Assembly (NCBI RefSeq): GCF_000013725.1
Contig: NC_007955.1
Coordinates: 651,579-715,578 of the forward strand
Direction of reading: 5' to 3'
DNA: 64,000 bases
Origin: Methanococcoides burtonii DSM 6242
Lineage (GTDB): Archaea > Halobacteriota > Methanosarcinia > Methanosarcinales > Methanosarcinaceae
The notes beneath the pieces were generated by a model. The model was given only the letters and a program-made list of their open reading frames with translations, did no database searches and was not told the origin of the DNA. Below are positions 27,672 to 35,739 of this stretch, in pieces; position 1 is the stretch's first letter, and every line of letters begins with the position of its first letter. Both the position numbers and the translations under genes were made by a program.

Positions 27672-29315
27672 ATGTCAATGCCATTTACTAAAGCTACCAT
27701 TGGAGAATTTTTTGAAGAACAGGCCAGAAAGGACCCAAACCGAGACTTTATCGTCTATCCTGATCGAAATTTAAGATTCTCGTACAGTGAATTCAATGAT
27801 AGGGTCGATGATCTTGCGAATGGACTTATATCCATCGGCATCACAAAAGGCGATCATGTTGGGATCTGGGCACGAAATGTGCCTGACTGGCTGACCTTCC
27901 TTTTTGCAACAGCAAGGATCGGTGCGGTACTGGTTACCGTAAATACTGCATACAAAAGCCATGAACTTGCATATGTGATGAAGCAATCAGATATGAAGGC
28001 AATTGCTATTGTTGATAGGTTCAGGGATGTTGACTATGTGGAAACGATCTATGAGCTGGTACCCGAACTAAAAACATGTAAAAGAGGGAACCTTAACAGT
28101 AAAGGGTATCCAAAACTTGAAAGTGTTATCTTTATCGGTCAGGAAAAGCACAGGGGAATGTACAACACAGCAGAAATGCTTCTACTTGGAAAGCATTCTG
28201 AAAGTGAAGAACTTGACAGCCTCAAAGGAACACTGGACTGCAAAGATGTCATCAACATGCAATACACATCAGGAACCACCGGATTCCCGAAAGGTGTTAT
28301 GCTGACACATGAGAATATCCTTAACAACGGATATTACATCGGAGAAAGACAAAAATTCACAGAAGATGATCGATTGTGTCTCCCCGTCCCATTGTTCCAT
28401 TGTTTTGGAATAGTACTTGGAGTTCTTGCAACTCTCACACATGGCGGTACGCTTGTAATGATAGAACTTTTTGATCCGCTTCTGGTGTTGGCCGCAGTAC
28501 AGAAAGAAAAGTGTACTGCCCTTTATGGAGTTCCCACAATGTTCATTGCAGAATTCTCACACCCGATGTTCAAAATGTTCGATATGTCATCACTGAGAAC
28601 AGGTATCATGGCAGGGTCACCATGCCCTATAGAGGCCATGAAAAAAGTTATCGATGAAATGAACTGCAAGGATATCACCATAGCTTATGGCCTTACAGAA
28701 GCTTCTCCTGTATTTACCCAGACAAGCACAAATGATCCCATTGAACGCCGTGTGAGCACGGTAGGAACATCACTGGAACATATCGATGTAAAGATAGTGG
28801 ACTCCGAAACTGGTGAAATTGTAGGACCAAACGAGCAGGGAGAGATATGCTGTCGTGGTTACAATGTCATGAAAGGGTACTACAAGATGCCTGAAATGAC
28901 CAATAGGGCCATCGACAAGGATGGATGGCTGCACAGCGGAGACCTCGCTACCGTTGATGAGGATGGTTATTACCGCATTACCGGAAGGATAAAGGATATG
29001 ATCATCCGTGGCGGAGAAAATATCTACCCAAGGGAGATAGAGGAATTCCTTTACACCATCGAAGGAATTAAAGATGCACAGGTAATTGGAATACCTGATG
29101 AAAAATACGGTGAGATAGTAGGGGCTTTTGTTGTGCTCAAAGAAGGTTCAAAGCTCACACCAGAAGATATCAGGGATTTCAGCATCACAAAGATAGCACG
29201 CTATAAAGTGCCAAAACACATATTTATCGTAGATGAATATCCACTTACAGCAAGTGGAAAAGTTCAGAAGTTCAAGCTTAGGGAAATGGCCGTCGAGTTG
29301 ATGGAGGAAAACTGA
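27672..29315 (+). CDS. AMP-forming acyl-CoA synthetase
   Basis: A 547-residue member of the ANL superfamily. Motifs: P-loop-like [18 protein letters not shown], the YGLTEASP adenine-binding motif, the [33 protein letters not shown] hinge region, and the catalytic Lys in [12 protein letters not shown]. It activates a carboxylic acid with ATP and transfers it to CoA. Methanogens carry related enzymes for short or branched acids of unknown origin, often in the same order after a cupin regulator and thioesterase. A strong terminator follows. Confidence 0.92.
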   Translation: MSMPFTKATIGEFFEEQARKDPNRDFIVYPDRNLRFSYSEFNDRVDDLANGLISIGITKGDHVGIWARNVPDWLTFLFATARIGAVLVTVNTAYKSHELAYVMKQSDMKAIAIVDRFRDVDYVETIYELVPELKTCKRGNLNSKGYPKLESVIFIGQEKHRGMYNTAEMLLLGKHSESEELDSLKGTLDCKDVINMQYTSGTTGFPKGVMLTHENILNNGYYIGERQKFTEDDRLCLPVPLFHCFGIVLGVLATLTHGGTLVMIELFDPLLVLAAVQKEKCTALYGVPTMFIAEFSHPMFKMFDMSSLRTGIMAGSPCPIEAMKKVIDEMNCKDITIAYGLTEASPVFTQTSTNDPIERRVSTVGTSLEHIDVKIVDSETGEIVGPNEQGEICCRGYNVMKGYYKMPEMTNRAIDKDGWLHSGDLATVDEDGYYRITGRIKDMIIRGGENIYPREIEEFLYTIEGIKDAQVIGIPDEKYGEIVGAFVVLKEGSKLTPEDIRDFSITKIARYKVPKHIFIVDEYPLTASGKVQKFKLREMAVELMEEN

Positions 29316-29340
29316 CCGAACATATCTGAACAACATATCC

Positions 29341-29375
29341 GGAGCTAAAAGCTCCACCCTTTTTTTTGTTTTTAA
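29341..29375 (+). terminator. Terminator of the acyl-CoA synthetase operon
   Basis: A perfect 5-bp stem GGAGC/GCTCC with loop TAAAA is followed by a T8 run, one G and five more T. Confidence 0.8.
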
Positions 29376-29381
29376 AAAAAT

Positions 29382-29513
29382 GGCTCTGTAGAAATCTTAT
29401 CAAAATCTACATCTTTAGACTGGAATTGAGATTATAATCCAATATCGTGCAACACATTCAATCATATTATTATATTTGATTATTGTCCGAATATAGAGGA
29501 TTTCTACAGAGCC
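29382..29513 (+). mobile_element. MITE copy 2 with IS5-like ends
   Basis: A 132-bp element bounded by perfect-looking inverted repeats GGCTCTGTAGAAATC and GATTTCTACAGAGCC. The internal part is closely similar to the element at 12171-12303 in reverse. It contains no ORF. The ends are the same as those of the IS5-like elements in this window. It sits right after a terminator. Confidence 0.85.
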
Positions 29514-29589
29514 GGAATATATTAACTTTAAAAGTGTGCCATGGTTTCAAAGCTTCTATTATACATAATCACCGGCACCCATCATAGTT

Positions 29590-30143
29590 ATGAAATTCAC
29601 CATGTTCCTCATCATTTCTACGACAACTAACCAGCATGAAGAACTGATACATAAAGAAGCTGTTTCTCTTATGAAAAATTATGCCACCCATTTTGATTCC
29701 GAGATGAGGGCCAACATGGCAATTGCAAGGGGTATTGCCAGCACAATGGAGGGGTACATATATGGAGATAGGGAAATTGCCGACAATGTCAAAACTGCAA
29801 ATGCTGACAAAACAAAGTTCAAACAATAATGTACAATTTAATAAGCAATGCCATTAAATTCACACCTGAAAAAGGTAGCATTACCATCAACGTGTGGTCA
29901 GTAGACAAGAAACTGCATGTCAGTGTTAAAGATACAGGGATTGGGATAGCAGAGGACCATATCGATGAGGTATTCAAACCATTCATACAAGTAGGAGACT
30001 TTGTCTCAAAGGAACAAGCAGGAACAGGTCTTGGCCTTGCTCTTGTGAAAAAGCTGGTGGAGTTACACGGTGGAGATATATGGGTTGAAAGTGAGATGGA
30101 AAAAGGCAGTACATTTACTTTCACAATTCCTACAAATAAATGA
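29590..30143 (+). pseudogene. Sensor histidine kinase remnant (deletion plus frameshift)
   Basis: The 5' part encodes an extracytoplasmic sensor start (HKEAVSLMKNYATHFDSEMRANMAIARGIASTME, like a dCache domain of kinases and chemoreceptors) and then jumps to ADKTKFKQ, the beginning of the HATPase N-box. One base is missing after that Gln, so the rest (MYNLISNAIKFTPEKG, DTGIGIAEDHIDEVFKPF, GTGLGLALVKKLVELHGG) is read in another frame. The PAS/HisKA middle has been deleted. The HATPase part is closely similar to the kinase at 7068-8438. Not functional as it stands. Confidence 0.75.
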
Positions 30144-30168
30144 AAAAAATGGATCTCCTCAACATTGA

Positions 30169-31406
30169 GTGGGTAATTTAATATTCGTTTCTTCCAATTC
30201 AATCATTATGGAAGATAAAGAACTCATTCAAATTACCCTTGGCTTATTATCCCCTTGGTTTGTAAAAGACATTGATCTCAATACTTCTAAAAGGAGGATG
30301 GACATCTACCTTGATTTTTCCAAGGGTACTAAATTCTCATGCCCTGTTTGCAACAAATTAAGTGAACTCCATGATACAAAAAAAAAGGTGTGGAGACACC
30401 TCGACTTTTTTCATTATGAAACATACCTTCATGCCAGAGTCCCTCGAACAAAATGTAATGAACATGGTGTAAAGCTTGTCAATGTTCCCTGGACAAGACA
30501 AAACACTGGATTTACCTTGTTCTTTGAAGCATTAATTGTTGCTATATCCAAGGAAATGACTGTGTCTGCTATTGCTGAAATGATTAACATTCATGAAGAT
30601 TCAGTATGGAGAATTCTCACTCATTATGTTAACAAAGCAGCAGCAAAGATGGACCTGTCTGGTCTTGATACAATTGGAGTGGATGAGATATCTGTCAAAA
30701 AAGGTCACAGTTATGTGACTTTGTTCTATGATCTCAATAAATCAAGAATAATTCATATTGAAAATGGAAAGAAAAGAAGTGTGTTCAAAAAGTTTAGAGA
30801 ATATCTTTCCAAGAAGATTGATCCTGATAACATTAAGTATATCTCGATGGATATGTACCCTGCTTTCAAAGGAGGGGCACGAGAATATTTTCCAAATGCT
30901 AAGATCGTTTATGATAAGTTTCACATTGTAAAAATGATGAATGATGCTATTGATAAAGTTCGAAGATCTGAGTATCAATCAAATAAAGATCTTGGTAAAA
31001 CCAGATTCATGTGGTTGAAAAATCCTGAAAATTTATCAGATAGAGAAATCGCTAAAATACAATCGATCAAGGATTTGGATACTAAAACTGCTAAAGCGTA
31101 CAAGTTTAAACTTGCACTCCAGCGATTATGGGAAATCAAAAATATGGATGTAGCAAGAGAGTATATTGAAAAATGGCATTATTGGGGAACACATAGCAAC
31201 ATTAAGGAAGTTATCACATTAGCAAAGATGATAAAAAGAAATTCTCATGGAATTCTGGAATCAATTAAGGGAAATATTAGCAATGGTGTTGTTGAAGGAT
31301 TGAACAACAAGATCAAGACTGCTTTTAAGAGATCGTATGGATTGAAGACTGAAGTGTACAGGAATAAAATGATATTCTTGATGGCAGGGAAACTGAGTTT
31401 ACCCAC
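30169..31406 (+). mobile_element. ISL3-family insertion sequence
   Basis: Short inverted ends GTGGGTAA (30169-30176) and TTACCCAC (31399-31406) bracket an intact ISL3 transposase. The true ends may lie a few bases further out; no clear 8-bp duplication was seen. The element separates a kinase remnant from a membrane protein gene that may have lost its start. Confidence 0.75.
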
Positions 31407-31416
31407 ACGATGTTAA
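30208..31416 (+). CDS. ISL3-family transposase
   Basis: A 402-residue transposase from the ATG at 30208. Order: a zinc-binding N-terminus (FSCPVCNKLSELHDTKKKVWRHLD), a helix-turn-helix (VSAIAEMINIHEDSVWRIL), the DDE catalytic core (IGVDEISVKKGHSYVTLFYD, ISMDMYPAFKGG, YDKFHIVKMMNDAIDKVRR) and the terminal VEGLNNKIKTAFKRSYG. Full length. The stop codon lies just outside the right inverted repeat. Confidence 0.94.
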   Translation: MEDKELIQITLGLLSPWFVKDIDLNTSKRRMDIYLDFSKGTKFSCPVCNKLSELHDTKKKVWRHLDFFHYETYLHARVPRTKCNEHGVKLVNVPWTRQNTGFTLFFEALIVAISKEMTVSAIAEMINIHEDSVWRILTHYVNKAAAKMDLSGLDTIGVDEISVKKGHSYVTLFYDLNKSRIIHIENGKKRSVFKKFREYLSKKIDPDNIKYISMDMYPAFKGGAREYFPNAKIVYDKFHIVKMMNDAIDKVRRSEYQSNKDLGKTRFMWLKNPENLSDREIAKIQSIKDLDTKTAKAYKFKLALQRLWEIKNMDVAREYIEKWHYWGTHSNIKEVITLAKMIKRNSHGILESIKGNISNGVVEGLNNKIKTAFKRSYGLKTEVYRNKMIFLMAGKLSLPTRC

Positions 31417-31943
31417 AGAGAACCAATTTTATTAATAATTCTTTCAGTGATGTATATATCTCATGTTATTTCATTGTGGTCAAAAGCTTTCAGGCAAGTA
31501 TCTTGAGTGATGATGCCAGTGTGCGTTTAAAGTCCTTCGGGCTGAAAGATATCACATTAAACTACAAAGAAATCAAGTCCATCACCTCTTACAAACTCAT
31601 AAAACATTCAAAGAAGACTTCCATCGCATCGAAAGGTATAGCGTTTACAGTTCCTTTTACGCTACTTGTGCATGCAGTAATGTTAAAAGAATGGAAAGTA
31701 ATTATCGCAATAGCCCCGCTGCTGCCATTGTATTTTATTGTGAATCAGAAGCAAAATAAAGATTATCGTGATTTGAATGCGCAATTGTATATTGAATCCG
31801 GAAAGAGGTGGTATAAATTCACGCCTTACTATTCTATCGTAACGGATGAGATTTCCGCAGCTGACATAAAAACTGCTATTGAACATTATCGGAATTCTCT
31901 AAGATTATTTGTTCATGAACTATGTAAAAAAATTATAACATAG
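31410..31943 (+). CDS. Membrane protein of unknown family, start uncertain
   Basis: The frame encodes up to 177 residues. From about residue 32 it looks like a genuine protein: a PH-like beta domain (ASVRLKSFGLKDITLNYKEIKSITSY), two transmembrane segments (IAFTVPFTLLVHAVM and VIIAIAPLLPLYFIV) and a soluble tail (AQLYIESGKRWYKFTPYYSIV). The first 30 residues come from sequence beside the ISL3 element and may be an accident, so the natural start is probably lost or lies further in. A TAG ends it; reading on would add about 20 residues without clear coding character. Confidence 0.5.
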   Translation: MLKRTNFINNSFSDVYISCYFIVVKSFQASILSDDASVRLKSFGLKDITLNYKEIKSITSYKLIKHSKKTSIASKGIAFTVPFTLLVHAVMLKEWKVIIAIAPLLPLYFIVNQKQNKDYRDLNAQLYIESGKRWYKFTPYYSIVTDEISAADIKTAIEHYRNSLRLFVHELCKKIIT

Positions 31944-32146
31944 CATCCGATGAAATATAACGAATTCATACAACCGCAAAGAACTGTTCACTGCATTTAC
32001 AGTCTATAAACATAAATCCAATCCGTGCCAACAACGAGCGCGGGAAGCTGGAAGATTGCTGAGAGAAAAAGCCCTAGCAGAAATAAGCAAATAATCATTT
32101 GGCTAATAAGGGTCATATAGATGCCCTAACTCTATAATCCAAAAAA
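31944..32146. other. Short gap, no supported feature
   Basis: About 200 bases between convergent genes. No stem-loop with T-run or ORF of note was found. Confidence 0.35.
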
Positions 32147-34498
32147 TTAAGAAATGAAAGAATCAGTCCAGCCCGATCGCTCAGGCGGATCTGTTCTCAA
32201 CATTTCCCTCCATTTTTCATCTGTCAGTCGATCGTTCATGGGATGTTTGAACTCATACTGGCTCATAGCCGGGCCGGCTCCCAGCAGAATCCTGCCGTCA
32301 GGAGCCATGTAGGCAACAACGATCAGATCCACATAACCGACACCTTCTTCCAGAACATTCCCGGTGTTGGGATCGGTGTGCACATCAGCGATGATCGTGG
32401 TTTTCTGAGATCGCTCATCCACACCGGCGACAACAACATCGAGTTCATCCCCAAAGGTTCGGATAAATTCATAGTCCTCTTCTGTTAGCTCTTTGTTCTC
32501 AAGCTCATTTCTGGATATGTTCGTAAGTCTTTGAAGTATCGTTTCAAGTTTTTCCAGCCTCTGTTCTGCACTTTTGTCGATGGCATCTATCTCATTGAGA
32601 CCGTTTCGTGTCATCCTTGTCAGTGCCAGTAACCTGTTATAGAATTCTGGAACCGGCTCGACGTAACCCATAATCGGATCTGGCGTTTCAGGCGTAGATC
32701 CCATATTATATAAAAATCCAGTAAAGCTCGGTTTGCTATAGAGTATTGTATCATGCCTCAGTTCGGTCCATGAAGCCAGAGCAGTGTTCAGTTCCTTATC
32801 TTGCCAGTTTTGCGTCTGCATGAATGTTGGATAACCACTGTCATACTCTTTCAACAGGGGTTTTAATGTATATAGCTGGGACCAGTAGAGGTTTTGGTTC
32901 CAGTCGGCATCACTGAACGAATCAAATTCCTTTTCGAGTTTCCTGTACTGTAGGTCATAATTTTCATAATTGGAATCGTCCGACTCATCCAGTAACACCT
33001 TTGCCCTCTCTGATCCAAGAAGCGCCATCATATCCAGTCCCTGCGGGAACCCTCTGACCGGACCAGCAGCAGAATCAATATAAGTAAATGGTTCAGGCTT
33101 TCTATTTCCAAGGTAGTCGCCTGTATGGGTACCTACCAGATTCGAGAACATATAGGAATCCGGGATGAATCGCTGTCCCATCAATCTGAACCCTTTCGTA
33201 TCTTTCAGGCATTGGTCTGCCTGCTCCGGCGTATATGGAGGCAGGATCACGCAGTTGCCCGTTCCCCCATATATCTCGGGACTTCTGCATTCAGCCAGTT
33301 TTGCCTTCAGTTCTCCGATGGTTTCGTTGTTGAGATTCACAGGGTCGGGATCGTTTCCAAGCACACTGTTCAATGCTTCTTGATACTCATAGGGTCCCAG
33401 ATCATCGGACAGACCCACATAAAAGGCTGTTATGCCGTATACCCGGTCCCATTTTTCCATGATCTCCTTGTCTGTCATGTGGGATGCAATCAAACTGGCA
33501 CTCATTGTCTGTATCCTGGCATCCTTTTCAGGATCTGCTGATTCGATCAGATCCCCTTTCAACAACATGCTCATCCTTCCATGCCACATGAATGTCCTGA
33601 AATAATTCTTCAGTTTCTCGGAATGGGTGTAATGTCCCCGTGGCACATACTGTGAGTAATCTTCCTGATAATTGAAGACGGGGGATATGGAAAAACCACT
33701 GTGCTTATTGATCAGCTCCAGTTCTGCTTCGACCTCTTCCCTGACAATCTCGGGAATCTCGAACTGGAATTTATCTCCTTCCTCCTTTGTAAAGTATCCA
33801 TCATGTGATTCACTACCCCCCCATTCGAATTGATCGTATTCCTTTATTTGCAGCTGTTCTGGAACAGGTTTGAGCAGGCTCAGAGCAACGGAGAAATAGG
33901 CCACATTGTTCTTTGCAGCTTCCTTCATGTCACCTGAAGAACTATTGTAATCCTCCATCGATCTGTCCAGCAGTGCGGAGTCAATGGACCAGATGGCATC
34001 ATAGAATACATCCTCTTCGATCTGTCTCAATGTCTCATCGAACTGGATATGGTAGATATGAAGTATGGAATCGGATGTGATGAAATTAGGGATTGCCTTG
34101 TCTTCCAGTGAACCATAAACATCGCTGATTGATTCCTCTACTGGGTTGAATGGATTGCTGATAACCACAAAACCATGTTCGCTCAATTGTTCCACTGCAC
34201 TATCATCCATTCGGACCTTTCCTGAAAAGCTATCATAATTTGATATTTCATCCATTTGCAGAGGCAGGTCATACTGGGCTGCCTTCAATTCAATGTCCAG
34301 TGGTTCCAAGCTGTAATATTTGACAAGGGGCATTTTCTCATCGTCAACTTCCGAGAAATCAATTGCCTGGGTCTTTAGTGTTCCAGTACTGTATTCACCT
34401 GCAACCGTTCCATCGTTTTGTCCATCTTCAATACAACCGGACAGAACAAGTGTTATGATCGTTAGCAATATCAATATTGTTACATACTTATTTTTCAT
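32147..34498 (-). CDS. DUF3160 surface lipoprotein
   Basis: A 783-residue lipoprotein with a lipobox (LVLSGCIEDG) and GGAGAT upstream. The body is typical DUF3160: HGFVVISNPFNPVEESISDVYGSLEDKAIPNFITSDSILHIYHIQFDETLR, long helical and mixed regions and a C-terminal IADVHTDPNTGNVLEEGVGYVDLIVVAYM. DUF3160 proteins are large, anchored to the outer face of the membrane, and of unknown function. Its start codon overlaps the stop of the preceding small ORF (ATGA), so it belongs to the envelope operon that starts near 39.8 kb. Confidence 0.85.
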   Translation of the reverse strand: MKNKYVTILILLTIITLVLSGCIEDGQNDGTVAGEYSTGTLKTQAIDFSEVDDEKMPLVKYYSLEPLDIELKAAQYDLPLQMDEISNYDSFSGKVRMDDSAVEQLSEHGFVVISNPFNPVEESISDVYGSLEDKAIPNFITSDSILHIYHIQFDETLRQIEEDVFYDAIWSIDSALLDRSMEDYNSSSGDMKEAAKNNVAYFSVALSLLKPVPEQLQIKEYDQFEWGGSESHDGYFTKEEGDKFQFEIPEIVREEVEAELELINKHSGFSISPVFNYQEDYSQYVPRGHYTHSEKLKNYFRTFMWHGRMSMLLKGDLIESADPEKDARIQTMSASLIASHMTDKEIMEKWDRVYGITAFYVGLSDDLGPYEYQEALNSVLGNDPDPVNLNNETIGELKAKLAECRSPEIYGGTGNCVILPPYTPEQADQCLKDTKGFRLMGQRFIPDSYMFSNLVGTHTGDYLGNRKPEPFTYIDSAAGPVRGFPQGLDMMALLGSERAKVLLDESDDSNYENYDLQYRKLEKEFDSFSDADWNQNLYWSQLYTLKPLLKEYDSGYPTFMQTQNWQDKELNTALASWTELRHDTILYSKPSFTGFLYNMGSTPETPDPIMGYVEPVPEFYNRLLALTRMTRNGLNEIDAIDKSAEQRLEKLETILQRLTNISRNELENKELTEEDYEFIRTFGDELDVVVAGVDERSQKTTIIADVHTDPNTGNVLEEGVGYVDLIVVAYMAPDGRILLGAGPAMSQYEFKHPMNDRLTDEKWREMLRTDPPERSGWTDSFIS

Positions 34499-34701
34499 TT
34501 TGCATCTCCATTAAATTCATCCTCATGCAGTCGTGACCCGACCTCATAATATTCATCCTCACCATCGCCCGGACTGTAGCACTGCTCCTCGCATCGACTA
34601 CTAACGCAGCCACTGGCATAGTTGCTGATGCTAATCTCAGCAGCAGGGCGATCAATAAGTGTGTCTGTTTCAGACAACGTACACCTCGAATTCAAATTCA
34701 T
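34495..34701 (-). CDS. Small Cys-containing ORF coupled to the DUF3160 gene
   Basis: A 68-residue ORF that overlaps the end of the upstream lipoprotein gene by 32 bases and the start of the DUF3160 gene by four (ATGA). It is acidic and has a short cysteine cluster (GCVSSRCEEQC). No signal peptide or known domain is seen. It may be a real coupling ORF or a chance frame; the tight overlaps at both ends favour translation but the start is not supported by a clear ribosome binding site. Confidence 0.35.
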   Translation of the reverse strand: MNLNSRCTLSETDTLIDRPAAEISISNYASGCVSSRCEEQCYSPGDGEDEYYEVGSRLHEDEFNGDAK

Positions 34702-35596
34702 CTATAAGTTCTGTATCCAGTCCAATATCTTCGAACATACCCTTCAGCACCACCTTCCCCTCTTCAAGTGAAACACCATCGAGCCATGTCTTGATATTTG
34801 TGTTTAGGTTTCCCGACCTGTCAATCATGATCTCATACCTGGCACTTTCTGTGGTATGGGTTATTTTTAAGTATTCAGTATGAACAAAAATGCTTCCTGC
34901 AGTTTTATATCCATAAGGCAGAGAATCATTAAAAAATTCGATCAGATAATTTCCATTTCCAAGAGGCTTTATACTCGGATCTCCACTTTCGTTCAGGTAA
35001 TCAACGATGGCTCTGACTTCAGGTTGATGTGGAATGGATACTGTTGAGATTTTTTCACCGAATATTTCAGCATATTGATCACCCTCCCTATCAGATACGT
35101 TGAATGATAGCTTCACAATGTCAGCAACAAAGTCCTGTGGATAATTTCTGGTACTCCAAGGAATTGCAGACCACGCCATGTCAGTACTGTTCTGATGAAT
35201 GAAGAATGTTAGATATTCCGGGTATTCATCATCAAACATTTTTTTATCATGGGGTACCAGTACCTTTACAAGGTAAATAGTAGAGTTGTTTTCAAATTGT
35301 GAAAGCAATATACCAGCATCTTCGGGAGGTATACCCTCAGTCGGTAAAACATCTTCAACAGAATAGTATTGCGATGCCAGCGTACTCACATTTCTAAAAG
35401 TCTGATTGTTTCCTTCGAAGTTGGCATTAATAGTTGATGAAGGATATACATTAGTATATCCATATATCTTAACTCCTATCACATCTTTTGCTTTATCTCC
35501 GAGATCAACACATCCACTGGTAAGGATTATGCTGACTATTATAATTCCACTAAATATTTTTAAAGCAATGAATGAAATGGGCTTTTTATCTTTCAT
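34670..35596 (-). CDS. Exported lipoprotein, unknown family
   Basis: A 308-residue protein from the ATG at 35596, with a GGGGGA site upstream. The signal peptide ends in a lipobox (VSIILTSGCVDLG). The mature part is rich in Asn and Tyr and has many N-x-S/T sites, as expected for a surface protein. I do not recognise a domain. It overlaps the preceding 45-residue ORF by 11 bases and the following small ORF by 32, so translation is coupled within a long envelope operon. Confidence 0.75.
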   Translation of the reverse strand: MKDKKPISFIALKIFSGIIIVSIILTSGCVDLGDKAKDVIGVKIYGYTNVYPSSTINANFEGNNQTFRNVSTLASQYYSVEDVLPTEGIPPEDAGILLSQFENNSTIYLVKVLVPHDKKMFDDEYPEYLTFFIHQNSTDMAWSAIPWSTRNYPQDFVADIVKLSFNVSDREGDQYAEIFGEKISTVSIPHQPEVRAIVDYLNESGDPSIKPLGNGNYLIEFFNDSLPYGYKTAGSIFVHTEYLKITHTTESARYEIMIDRSGNLNTNIKTWLDGVSLEEGKVVLKGMFEDIGLDTELIDEFEFEVYVV

Positions 35597-35723
35597 TAAG
35601 CATTCCCCCAATATTTTCTATTGCCATACTCATGAGTTCATTCAAAACTGTTTTTGCTGATGTAATTCCTGTGACCGTTATCAAAGAAATCAATGCAACC
35701 AAAAAACAGATTTTTATTTTCAT
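35586..35723 (-). CDS. Small exported protein, 45 residues
   Basis: A short ORF starting at the ATG complementary to 35721-35723, preceded by AAAGGGG. It encodes a signal peptide (KICFLVALISLITVTGITSAKT) and a short amphipathic tail (VLNELMSMAIENIGGML). The last codons overlap the start of the following lipoprotein gene by 11 bases. It lies 16 bases after the NosD-like gene in the same operon. After cleavage only about 20 residues would remain, so it may be a secreted peptide or a coupling ORF. Confidence 0.55.
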   Translation of the reverse strand: MKIKICFLVALISLITVTGITSAKTVLNELMSMAIENIGGMLNER

Positions 35724-35739
35724 CTATTAATAACCCCTT

